Shown here in pieces: positions 55,283 through 64,000 of a DNA stretch of 64,000 nt. The stretch covers positions 172,785,600 to 172,849,599 of the forward strand of contig CM041293.1 in assembly GCA_023052935.1 (NCBI GenBank), written 5' to 3'. The position numbers and the translations under genes were made by a program. Source of the DNA: Piezodorus guildinii (lineage: Eukaryota; Arthropoda; Insecta; Hemiptera; Pentatomidae). Position 1 is the first letter of the stretch. Each line of letters starts with the position of its first letter. Below the pieces are notes generated by a model that made no database searches, had not been told where the DNA came from, and saw nothing but the letters and a program-made list of their open reading frames with translations.

Positions 55283-56311
55283 TTATAATTTAAGGAGACG
55301 GAAGATGTTAGCATACGAGGGAGAAATTATCTCTTTGTCAGTTTTATGATTTACGGGAACTCGATCTTTTTCCATATGGATATATATAGCTTCGGAGAGG
55401 AGTCGCTTTTTGTAGTTAGGTACGGTGGCTAGGATTTCAGGATTATCAAAATCAAAATGATGGTCAAGGGATATAGCGTGTTCGGATAATTTTGAGGAAA
55501 ATGGGTTACGGGTAGATATTGTGTATTTGTGCTGATAAATTCTTTTTTTGAGATAGTTTTTGGTCTCGCCTATGTAACATGAATTACAATTTGGGGAAGA
55601 GCAGGGAATACGATAAACTAAATTTGATTTTTGTAGGAAAGGGATGGGATCTTTTAGTTTTGAATATAGATTCTTTAATTTGTTACTATGTTTTAAAACT
55701 AAGCGGAGATGGGGAAAGCTAGAGGATAAGACTTTTTTAATTTTTTGAGATAGAGATGGGATGTATGGAATGGATCTGTACTGGGGAACTATGGCGGTTT
55801 GTGGAGAGTGTTCGGGGATGGAGTGAGGGTTTGAAGAAGTTTTAATGAGGTTCTTGATTAATTGGTCAGGAAAATTATTAGATTTTAGGATTTTTGTTAG
55901 TCGGGTTAAATTATCTTGGTGAAATTTTGTATCGGAAAGTGTTAAGGAACGGTGTATGAGGTTTTTGGCTACACTGATTTTCTGGTGATGTGGGTGTAAG
56001 GAAAAATAGTTAAGGAGACGGCCAGAATAAGTAGGTTTGGTGAACCAGTTAGTGGATAGTGAATTATCGGAATTTCTTATGATAAGGAGGTCGAGGAACG
56101 GAAGTGAGTTATTGTTTTCTGTTTCAATGGTAAATTGGAGTCGAGGATGGTATGAGTTGAAAGAAGTCAAGATATTAGGGATGGCTTTGGGGTTGAGGAT
56201 CAGGAAAAGGTCATCAACATATTTTTTAATGAAAAAAAATATCTGCGGAAAAGTTAGGTATAACGGTGTCAAGAAGGTGATTGAGGACGATGTTGGAGAG
56301 ATCAGGAGCAA
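55283..56311 (-). pseudogene. PLE polyprotein, RT palm C-terminus and GIY-YIG endonuclease
   Basis: Second half of the PLE protein, in the -1-shifted frame. Real homology begins at FFFIKKYVDDLFLILN (numbering from this frame's first Met, YVDD is residues 31-34, the catalytic metal-binding pair at about 56,221-56,210). It continues NNNSLPFLDLLIIRN (67-80), the thumb region, and a C-terminal GIY-YIG nuclease: LVYRIPC (231-237), CYIGETKNYLKKRIYQHK (245-262, including R257 and H261), SEAIYIHMEKDRVPVN with candidate catalytic E308 and N321. Cysteines 237, 242 and 245 could form part of a metal site. This nuclease makes the nick that primes reverse transcription. The frame ends in TAA at 55,283. 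The residues before about 24 are out-of-frame read-through and not part of the protein. Confidence 0.93.
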
Positions 56312-57893
56312 GACAGTTTCCCATGGCTAAACCCGAAATTTGTTTATAAAATTTCTCTTGGAAACATAGGTAGCCAGAGTTACAGCACAGAGAGAGGGAT
56401 TCAAGGTATGAGGATTGGTTGAGGGAGGTATGTGGTTCTAAGGTAAGCCAATTTTCATCGATTATTTTAAGAGCACGGTCAGTAGGGATGTTGGTAAAAA
56501 GGTTTACTGCATCTAGGGAGGCTAAAATGAAATTTTGAGGAATAGTTAGGGATTTCAGTTCTTCAAGGAGTTGCTGTGAATTTTGGATGTCATATGGGTT
56601 ATTTTGGCTGAGTTTTTGTAAGGGAGAAAGAAGGAATGAACTGAGTTTTGAGGATGGTGAGTTGATATTTGAAATTATGGGACGTAATGGGTTTCCTGGT
56701 TTATGGATTTTAGGTAAGCCGTAACATCGGGGAGCAACTGAATTATAGGAGATGAGGTTTTTGTAGGTAGAGAGAGTGATCTGTTTGGATTCGTGGAGAT
56801 ATTTTAAATGCTGGTTAAATTTAGTGGTGAGAGAGGATGTAGGATCGCGTTTGGTAGGAAGGTATGTGGTTTTGTCAGAAAGAAGGAAATTTAGTTTTTC
56901 ATCGTATTCTGCCCGGTCCATGATAACGGTTTTGTTTCCTTTATCTGCACGGGTGACTATTATATGGTTATTGGTTTTGAGAAAGGATCGGGTAGAGGAT
57001 AGGTCCTTAGTAAATTGAGGTGAAAATGGAGAAGGGTTAGACGGAGGGTTTTGTAAGTAATTGGTAATAATATTAGAGGTTCGGGTACGGGAAATCATTC
57101 GTTTTTCATCGTCAGGAATCAAAAGAGTGTCCTGATGGATGAATTCAAGGTCGGTTATAAGAGATGGTATTAGTTTTTTTGAATTGGTAAAAGGGATATT
57201 GAAATTTGGACCTAAGCTGAGAATATTATTGACATGTTGAGGGAGTTTAACGGAGGAGATGTTGTGAACCCAATCAGGATCCCCGGAAGGATATATCTTA
57301 TTCGCGTTAAAGTTTTCTTTAATTTGTTTAAATTTATTTGCTAATATACTTTTTTTCTTTGATTTATGAGATATATAGATATTATTAATGCAAGAGTTTA
57401 GTGAGGAAATATCGTCAGTAGAGAGAATGGAATAAAAGGAGTTAAATAAATAATTAATTTTCTTTTTTACTGCTTGAATGAGGAAAATCGTTTCTTTGAT
57501 ATGTAGGTTAAGGAGTGATTTTTTAAGACGGAATTGGATGCTTTCAAGTTTTGAGAGAAATTTTTTGTTAACATTAAAGTTGTTAAAATTGTTGGAAATG
57601 AAGGGGGGGAATAAAGAATGAGAGCGGCATTTTAGAAGGAATATGAGCGACTCCTCTTTGTTGGCTAATTGTTTATAAAGATGGAAAATACGGTTAAGAA
57701 GAGGTTTTTTATCAGGATATTTTGATTTTAGAATTACAAAAGAGTTTACCTCAGTTCTAATGTTATTTTCTGATGTCGCTGTGATTGTTGCTGGAGATGA
57801 AGTAACAGTAAGTGATGAATCGGCGTCCGGATGTTGTGGAGGTGACACTGGTGATGAACATGTAGTGGTAGGTTTATAAGATGAAGAGTACAT
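56226..57893 (-). pseudogene. PLE polyprotein, N-terminus and RT fingers/palm
   Basis: First half of the PLE protein, 555 codons from ATG at 57,893. A Ser/Thr/Pro-rich leader (1-48) and a Lys/Asn-rich N-terminal domain (FKQIKENFNANK, DPDWVHNISSVKLPQHVNNI at 206-224) precede the reverse transcriptase: TRADKGNKTVIMD (314-326), GLPKIHKPGNPLRPIISNIN (392-411), SLDAVNLFTNIP (459-470, first catalytic Asp), CCNSGYLCFQEKFYKQISGL / AMGNCLAP (503-530). The frame ends prematurely at ADIFFH because the run of eight A/T bases at 56,232-56,239 carries one base more than an open frame would allow. The YVDD motif continues in the overlapping frame. The true protein would be about 870 residues. A homopolymer sequencing error is a realistic alternative to a mutation. 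Confidence 0.93.
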
Positions 57894-57956
57894 ATCTCAG
57901 ATGTGATGGTTTCTGAAGTTTGCGATGATGAAGTTGAGGTCCCAAGTAGAGTGAAT
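57894..57956 (-). other. PLE 5' leader between pLTR and ATG
   Basis: 63 bp separating the 5' pLTR from the first ATG. It contains TTCGGAAAC-like sequence on neither strand that I recognise. Confidence 0.5.
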
Positions 57957-58344
57957 TATATTGAGGGTGTATAGTCGACTGTAGAAACTATTATAGGTGG
58001 AATAGTCAGGAATCAGTCATTTTTGAAAAGTTTTTAATTTTGCCAACGTTTCGGCTCAAGCTTGTGAGCCATCATCAGGGCTACAAACATCAGAACAAAA
58101 GAGATACATATTAATATGATAATGAAAATTTTCTTCTGAATGTAGTGACAATGATAACATTTGAAATAAAACAGAAAATATACCAACATACTTAAATATT
58201 ATAGATACAAATAATGATAATATGATACATAATCTGATGATGATAAGCATAACAAATTTTACAGAACTTTAGACTTTAATATAAAAGTAAAAAAAAACAT
58301 ATATATATAAACGTACCATTACTGAGCCATGTCCAAGCATAAAC
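57957..58344 (-). repeat. PLE pLTR, 5' copy
   Basis: 388 bp, by eye the same as 54,534-54,921, in the same orientation, and probably the promoter for the transcript reading into the ORF (inference from family). Confidence 0.95.
58042..58079 (-). ncRNA. candidate hammerhead ribozyme core in 5' pLTR
   Basis: Same sequence as at 54,619-54,656: CTGATGA, GGCTC/GAGCC stem, GAAA, CGTTGGC on the minus strand. Confidence 0.6.
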
Positions 58345-58352
58345 ATAAAGAA

Positions 58353-58511
58353 TGTCACTACATTCAGAAGAAAATTTTCATTATCATATTAATATGTATC
58401 TCTTTTGTTCTGATGTTTGTAGCCCTGATGATGGCTCACAAGCTTGAGCCGAAACGTTGGCAAAATTAAAAACTTTTCAAAAATGACTGATTCCTGACTA
58501 TTCCACCTATA
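58353..58511 (+). repeat. PLE inverted partial pLTR
   Basis: About 159 bp inverse to part of the pLTR, from TGTCACTACATTCAGAAG to GACTATTCCACCTATA. It abuts the right target duplication. An inverted, truncated pLTR at one side is a known PLE feature. It includes the hammerhead core on the plus strand at 58,425-58,461. Confidence 0.93.
58425..58461 (+). ncRNA. candidate hammerhead ribozyme core, inverted copy
   Basis: CTGATGA (58,425-58,431), stem GGCTC/GAGCC, GAAA (58,451-58,454), CGTTGGC. It faces the two pLTR cores. Confidence 0.58.
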
Positions 58512-58522
58512 ATGTCTTGTGT
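58511..58522. other. PLE target-site duplication, right
   Basis: AATGTCTTGTGT, the exact partner of 54,522-54,533. Confidence 0.9.
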
Positions 58523-58655
58523 GTTAAAAAGAGTTTTTAAAAAAAATCTTGATAATGGGGAAAGAACGCCGAAACGTAGAAAAACTGAAATGTGAAATAA
58601 AAGGAAGTTAAGGAGTGCATTTTTGAGTGAGAAATATAAAGTAAAACTACCTAAA
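58523..58655. repeat. old inverted-repeat element, right arm
   Basis: GTTAAAAAGAGTTTTT, CTTGATAATGGGGAAAG, GAAACGTAG, AGGAGTGCATTTTTGAGTGA. It pairs inversely with 54,335-54,440 and 52,645-52,702. CTTGATAATGG...CCGAAACG resembles a worn PLE hammerhead region. Confidence 0.7.
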
Positions 58656-59744
58656 AAAATATAAAAGAAAAGAAACTAAATTTCTGATATAGAAACAGTC
58701 GGAAACTTTTAGATTCGAGCAACAGCTACAGAGCTAGAGCGTGTAAAAAACGCTACAAAACATATAAATATAGGCAAATAGTAACTTTTTTTTCATTCAA
58801 ACCAATACAGCTAGCTCCTTAACCAAAGGTCTTAGCGACGAATTTCATATTGTATAAATATTCACCATTAAATTCCAGATATGGAAACTATCGGCAAACA
58901 CCTACAGACCTAGACCTTGTCAACAAGTAACGTTCGTGAGGATTAAAAAGAACATCATGTAATGAAAACCGTATACCCCCCGCCAAAAGGTGTGAGAAGC
59001 AGCCATCGCCCACGTTTCCTACCATGCTACCTCTGGCCCACCTGGTTCGGTAGAGCCTACCCCCCGCCATATACCACAATAGAGCCACTACGGACTATAA
59101 ATCGCTCACTAGGTGACCCAGATAGGAGACAATGGGCAGAGGGCTTCAAGGCCTCCACATCACAAGAATGGACCATCTTCATTAGTCGCTATTGATTCCG
59201 AGGTGTCTCTCTGCATTCAATATCTCTAAACACATCGGAATTAAAACGTCCTCTACAGCTCTTTCTTTTCGTCAAATGTTGAGGGGGCAGCTATTAAGGC
59301 TATTAATACCATAGTTCAATGATAATAATTTTTTTGCTCTTAACTTTTATCAATTTATTCACACATGTCTATGGATACGTATACATTGTCTGTCAGACAG
59401 CGGTGTCTCTTTCGCGTCATGATTTAATTCGAAAGAAAGTTAAAGGCCTCTCATCCATGACCTTTCCAGCCTTCTTCTGATGTCAGTTACATACTATCAG
59501 AGTGTTGTAAGGTCCTTGTAATTTGTGAAATCGGGAGTAATGTGTCCGTATTAGAATAATCTCAGACAGTAGGCATGTGTGAACCTGTTTGTAAAGTTAT
59601 GTTAAAAACATACCAAGGTGCTTGCGTAATTAGTCTACGTACATTCATCACACATTTTCCGCTAGTATGACTATGGCTGTTCGGTATAACCTAGCCTCTC
59701 GACAATGCTAACGAGAGAGACGAGAGAAATAAATCATGAACTGT
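58656..59744. other. unassigned sequence
   Basis: 58,960-59,200 is GC-richer with overlapping short frames on both strands (for example RFLPCYLWPTWFGRAYPPPY) that I cannot match. No gene is called. Confidence 0.35.
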
Positions 59745-59975
59745 TTTTTAGGATTTGCCTTTGGTACCTCGAGGCGGTCTCACGTGTCTCATCTTTATGG
59801 CGGATGAAGTGACTTTTTTCCACAAACCCGTAGACAATATTTCCTCGCAACATTCCTATACCGAACCATCAACTCCAAGAAGCCTCTCTATATATACGAT
59901 CTTATGCAGTTCGAATCATCAACTCTTTATCTAGAGGACTTAATCATAAAACAAAGTTTTTTCTTTCTTCCTAAG
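59745..59975 (+). pseudogene. CR1/L2-like LINE C-terminal fragment
   Basis: It reads RFAFGTSRRSHVSHLYGG, a stop, then RRQYFLATFLYRTINSKKPL / YIYDLMQFESST. It is a close match in order to RFVFGTSRRSHVSHLYDKLK, RRQYFLGSFLYQIINSHHPF at the window's right edge. Confidence 0.82.
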
Positions 59976-60663
59976 TTATAAGACCAAATTGTTGTTAACA
60001 TAATAATAATATGAAAAAACAAAACAATACCCAGCAATTCCCAATTACTAATATGGACTTAGAAAACATCCTTCAACAGCGTGACTAAATCATGAAAATC
60101 CAAAAATGAACAATCACCTAATTATGGACCTTTTGAGATATTACAGATATACAGGTATTTCAGGTATAATGTACGAATAATTAATTAATATATGAAAAAC
60201 AAAATGGATGAATATATTTATCCATCTATGAATATATCACTTTGAATTAAATTCTTTTTTTTTCGAAGATGATATATATGATTTTAACTGAGTATCTTGT
60301 TTTCCTTTCTAACAAAGCAGTGACATATCACCATCGCAGTAGGCTTCAAAGACAGGAACTTTCAATTGATAACAAACTTCTCTTAAGCAACACCGTTCTA
60401 AAGCGATTATAGGTCTAACCACTAAACACAACCGTAATTTAAACTTTAACATTATCACGCACATTCTTAAATAACAGGTTTTTCACTAAGAAATACTGTA
60501 ATATTTTATAAATGAATTAAATATCTAATACAATCGTTTAAAATATAAGGGAAAACGTATTCTCGAAGACTTGAAGACATCCTTATTCTAAAGTTAGAAA
60601 CCAAGTTTCGCGAACGTATGCATCAGTAAACAAATTTTAGTTAACTTAATTTTAACTTTTCAA

Positions 60664-60667
<4 letters not shown>
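59976..60667. other. unassigned sequence
   Basis: I recognise no gene or repeat. Confidence 0.3.
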
Positions 60668-60695
<28 letters not shown>

Positions 60696-61396
60696 GTAAC
60701 TCCCGGGCGGAAACGTTAAGTCCTATGAAACTGAAATTTCATATTTAATACAAATATACGCCCGAGACGTAACAAAACCTTTTTCATCAAAATCAGCTTA
60801 CCAGAAGAGCCACTTTATACCATGCATTTTGCACCTTTTTTCGATTTTCTCAAAAACGGTTCCGACGATTTTGATTAAACTCGCTATAAAATGGTCTGAC
60901 AGGGCTTAGATGCCAATATTTTAAATGTTCTTTCTCTAAAGTACCTTTAATTTTGTTGATTCTATAAAAATAACTATATTATCTTGTTACCAAAAACAGT
61001 TAAATATATAAATTGAATGAATTCGACACCCAACTAAAAAGAAAACAGAAAAAAATATTTTTCTAATGCAATTTTTCGTTTTTGAACATAACAGCAGTAA
61101 TATACATGTATGATATATCGTTGGAAAGCTAAAGATTTTAGAAAAAATATTATCTTACACTCAAGCTTTTAAAAGGTAATAGAGAGTGATGAAAAGAAGA
61201 TAAAACTAACTAATTATTTTAGATGATAATATAATAGATTTTTTAATGAAACAAATGTTTCTATATAAATTCAATTTAATTAATTCTTTTTAATTTCTTA
61301 ACGTATTTTTGTCTCTAACTGTATTTGAAAATTCTTTCATTGATTTTAAAAATGGAGGTAAGTGAAAGTCGTGTGTTGCTGGCACCAGATTTTTTA
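60668..61396 (-). repeat. Helentron/DINE-like repeat, right-terminal part missing
   Basis: It starts at (GT)n (60,668-60,694), with GGTAACTCCCGGGCGGAAAC, body, and left end GTAAGTGAAAGTCGTGTG / TTGCTGGCACCAGA. The 3' hairpin end beyond the microsatellite is absent. Confidence 0.85.
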
Positions 61397-61414
61397 TTTT
61401 ATTTATTAATATAT

Positions 61415-61680
61415 AGGGAGCGACGTGGTCTAGTGGATAGAGCAACATTCTATTCTTCGGGTCCTGTGTTCGAATCCCGGCAGTGACAGAATATTATTTA
61501 ATCTGTTAATTTAGCCGGAGGCGACCCTGGGGATTGGAGACCCTCCTGTGGCAGACCCAGCCTCCTTAAGTGGATACCCAAATAGGGGAAAAAACCTGGC
61601 GGCTGAGCGTGTTCAAATTACCTCATCGAACGGATGTTGGCAGAGAAACAGTAACGTGGTACTCGACTAGATCATAAAGA
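61415..61680 (+). repeat. SINE-2, second copy
   Basis: Head with A-box TGGTCTAGTGG (61,426-61,436) and B-box GTTCGAATCCC (about 61,469-61,479). The body has GGAGACCCTCCTGTGGCAGA and AACCTGGCGGCTGAGCG, as at 2060-2345. A decayed LINE RT follows immediately. Confidence 0.82.
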
Positions 61681-62600
61681 AACTATGTAAAATCAACAAT
61701 TCGGGTGCAACCCTAGAGACTAAGAACAATAACGCAAAATTGGATGCCTCGCATACGCAGGCTACCTCCCCTTTTTATCGGAAACAGAAGAAGAGGCGAT
61801 TGACAAAATAAACAACCCCTCGGAAATAGCCAGGAAGACAAACTTATAGATATCTTATGAAAATACGGAAATGATGACCACGGATGCGAATTTTAAAATG
61901 AAAATAATCGAAACCAAATACGGAACAATTAAGGTAACTCAGGGTTTAAGGAAAAATCACCAAAATAGAGAAATTAAGCTTCGCCACCAGTGATCTTTAC
62001 AAAAAGAAGAACTTGTTTCTAAAAGCTAGGATACGACATTATAACACGGTCGTCAAGCCAGTGATACTTTACGCAACGGAAACTTCTTGTCTTCCTTGCC
62101 AACCTGAAGAGCCTTCCGAAAATAAAAAGAAGAATTCTCAGAAGAATCTACGGACCTAGGAGAACACCTGAAGGATACAGGTTGAGGTCAAATGAAGAAA
62201 TATATAAGGAAACAATAGATCTAGAAACTGACGCTAGGGTGGGAAGGCTGACGTTCTAAGATCAATTGTGAGAGACTTAACCATTAAAATTTTCAGTGAA
62301 CCCACAGTTATAAAAATTTAACCGGGTATTTCAAACAGGTTAAGAGTTATATGGACCAAGTGGGGCTGAGAGACCAATATCGTTTGGACAGAGATAAGCA
62401 CAGGAAGGGAATTACGTTATTGTGACAAAGAAGCGCTCCAGAAAGGGTGTTCCGTAGTCTGAGGAGGGACTGGGTAAGCAGGCGGAGCTCATGAGGGACG
62501 TATGGGAGGTGAGGAGGCAGATTAAGATGAAGGATTAAATTCGTGATATTCGCGTGGTCTTAAAGGCCTTTTCGTGAAGATAATAATAAGAAAAAGTTAG
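61681..62600 (+). pseudogene. decayed LINE, RT palm to 3' end
   Basis: From about 61,742 one frame reads GCLAYAGYLPFLSETEEEAI, DKINNPSEIARKTNL, a stop, ISYENTEMMTTDANFKMKII, ETKYGTIKVTQ. This is a LINE segment in which the YADD catalytic motif has become YAGY. Later frames give FLKARIRHYNTVVKPVILYA, then RILRRIYGPRRTPEGYRLRS, EEIYKETIDLETDARVGRL and a C-terminal YMDQVGLRDQYRLDRDKHR. It is a different family from the three other LINE types here and is full of stops. The 3' end has (AATAAT)-like sequence at 62,581. Confidence 0.8.
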
Positions 62601-63234
62601 ATTTGATCTCAATTTCTCATTCTCAACGATCATTTCATGTGTCACAACTCATTATTAAAAAAACTAAAATAAAACAAGCATTCGCACTGCCTTTATTTAA
62701 TATCGAATGAATTTTGGTATAAATACGACTGATTTTCTTTGTTTTGTCATATTTTCATAATAATATAGCAGTTCTATATCAACCATAATTTTATTTCTAA
62801 ATTTCCGCCTGATAAGAGACATCTAACAGTAGTGTGATAAGAACGGTCACCAAGATAGAGAAGGTAGAAAATTAGGGATGTCATTACCAAGTCCTACCTC
62901 ATCCTTTAGAGTCTTGCCTCATTCCATATTTCTATCATTTTATAGGATCACAGTAATAAAAGAATAAAATATACATGTAGCGACGCGCTAGATAGTTTAT
63001 TTATCGATAAATAACCGCGTAAGTATTACTTACCAGAAAAGCCACATGTTTTATTAAAAAGGAAGGTTACACAGGGAGTGAGACCGGAACGGTGATATCG
63101 CTAGCCTGCATAGAAGACTTTTGTTTTAAGTTCAGAGCTCTTTATTGTAAGTTAATTATCAGTTTTATGTATCAGTTTGCCATTAATTAATCTTAAATTT
63201 GTAAAATCCTTTTTGTTAATTTTCAAATCATTTT
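62601..63234. other. unassigned sequence
   Basis: CATTTCATGTGTCACAACTC at 62,631-62,650 resembles the mariner right terminus, but no partner end is nearby. I recognise no gene. Confidence 0.3.
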
Positions 63235-64000
63235 AGAATAGAATAGAATAGAAAATAAACTTTATTCTGGGACAATGTCCCTTCAGAATAACATTAATGG
63301 TCAAAATAATAATTTATATCTGGCCTAAAACAATATATAACTACATTTAAATGACAAAAAAAAAAAAAAGAAGAAAACAAATAAATAAAAGGTCATTGTG
63401 ACATCTCTATGTACATATTCAAAAATAAATAAATAAGAATCAACCTAGAATATATCTTTTACATCTCATTAAAGTATATAAACAAATCACCTCACATAAA
63501 TAGGCATAATAAGAATTAAAAATTAGCTTACATCGGACTGGAGAGAAAGCAAATATTGAAAGAGGAGGGATTTGAATGATGGTAGGGAAGGAGCATGTCG
63601 GATGTTTGAAGGGAGAGTATTCCATAAGGCAGTGGAACGGGCTAAAAAGGAGCAATCGTATTTTTTGGTTCTATGGAAAGGAGTTTGGAGGTCAGACAGA
63701 CGGGATCTTGTTTCCTGGTGATGGGTTGAGGATTTAAATACCAGAAGGCTGTAGACGTAAAATGGGTGGTGGGAGTTAATGATTTGATAAAGGAATGATC
63801 CAAGGAAATATTGTCTTCGAAGGTTTGGGGTTAACCACTTTAACTTGTCGTAGAGGTGGGATACATGAGACCGTCTCGAGGTGCCGAACACAAATCTTAA
63901 AAAACAATTCATAATTCTTCTCAATCTGTCCTCGAGCACCTTCGAGAGGCCGCCATACGCCACACAACTATAATCAAAGTGGGGGAAAATGAGTGATGAG
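63235..64000 (-). pseudogene. CR1/L2-like LINE, C-terminal frame running off the edge
   Basis: The minus strand is open from the window edge to the stop at 63,523: SSLIFPHFDYSCVAYGGLSK, VLEDRLRRIMNCFLRFVFGT, SRRSHVSHLYDKLKWLTPNL, RRQYFLGSFLYQIINSHHPF, SFLARSTALWNTLPSNIRHA, SLPSFKSLLFQYLLSLQSDVS. This is the C-terminal region after the RT domain of CR1/L2-type LINEs and the best preserved of at least five related fragments in the window. A 3' UTR of about 270 bp ends at GGGACATTGTCCCAGAATAA and a (TTCTA)n tail (63,236-63,253). Whether an intact RT lies beyond the edge cannot be seen. Confidence 0.88.

Larger units (their letters stand above)
54534..58511 (-). mobile_element. near-complete Penelope-like retroelement
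   Basis: A roughly 3.98 kb element. In sense (minus-strand) order: partial inverted pLTR (58,353-58,511), direct pLTR (57,957-58,344), ORF start at 57,893, reverse transcriptase, GIY-YIG endonuclease ending at 55,283, a 3' UTR of about 360 bp, and a second direct pLTR (54,534-54,921). PLEs are retroelements related to telomerase RTs. They typically carry tandem pLTRs, an inverted partial repeat and hammerhead motifs, and all three appear here. The two pLTRs look identical by eye, which argues for recent insertion. One single-base frameshift is the only coding lesion I see. Confidence 0.95.

Noticed and set aside
56776..57018. Plus-strand frames opposite the PLE coding region, including 56,037-56,330
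   Set aside because: They are antisense to strongly conserved RT motifs and have no motif of their own.
62620..62655. Mariner right terminus CATTTCATGTGTCACAACTC
   Set aside because: No left terminus or transposase sequence nearby. It could be a solitary relic, but the support is too thin.

Overview
This 64 kb window is AT-rich, intergenic eukaryotic DNA. The transposable elements point to an arthropod, most likely an insect: mariner, Jockey-like and RTE-like LINEs, tRNA-derived SINEs and a Penelope-like element. I cannot name the species. I found no convincing host protein-coding exon, no true tRNA or rRNA gene and no bacterial-type operon. Almost every long reading frame belongs to a mobile element, and nearly all of those are truncated, frameshifted or interrupted.

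The most notable locus is 54,522-58,522. It is a complete-looking Penelope-like retroelement (PLE) on the minus strand. It has two 388 bp direct terminal repeats (pLTRs) that look identical by eye, a partial inverted pLTR at its 5' side, and a 12 bp target-site duplication. Its reverse transcriptase plus GIY-YIG endonuclease frame is broken by a single one-base slip in an eight-base homopolymer. Each pLTR carries a hammerhead-ribozyme-like core. The element sits inside an older inverted-repeat structure that a Jockey-like LINE fragment also interrupts.

Layout: 0-9 kb holds RTE-like, CR1/L2-like and Jockey-like LINE remnants, two SINE families, a truncated mariner and a palindromic MITE. 9-19 kb holds an abundant Helentron/DINE-like repeat, a cluster of SINE-1 copies and a MITE nested in a SINE. 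19-25 kb holds an internally deleted mariner, a decayed Tc1/mariner transposase split by a LINE fragment, and an RTE remnant. 25-36 kb holds many copies of the Helentron-like repeat (one carrying a hAT MITE with an 8 bp duplication), a second deleted mariner and the best RTE-like reverse transcriptase. 36-47 kb holds a 5'-truncated LINE with an intact RNase H domain inserted inside a Jockey-like reverse transcriptase with a 13 bp duplication, followed by more repeats and SINEs. 47-54 kb holds a second MITE copy, another deleted mariner and a well-preserved Jockey fragment. 54-64 kb holds the PLE, another SINE-2, a decayed LINE and a CR1/L2-like C-terminal frame running off the window edge.

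There are at least twelve SINE-1 copies or fragments and about sixteen Helentron-like copies. Nested insertions give a partial relative chronology. The youngest-looking insertions are the PLE and the RNase H LINE. Family names at clade level (RTE, Jockey, CR1/L2, Helentron-like) come from protein motifs and architecture read by eye, not from a database search.
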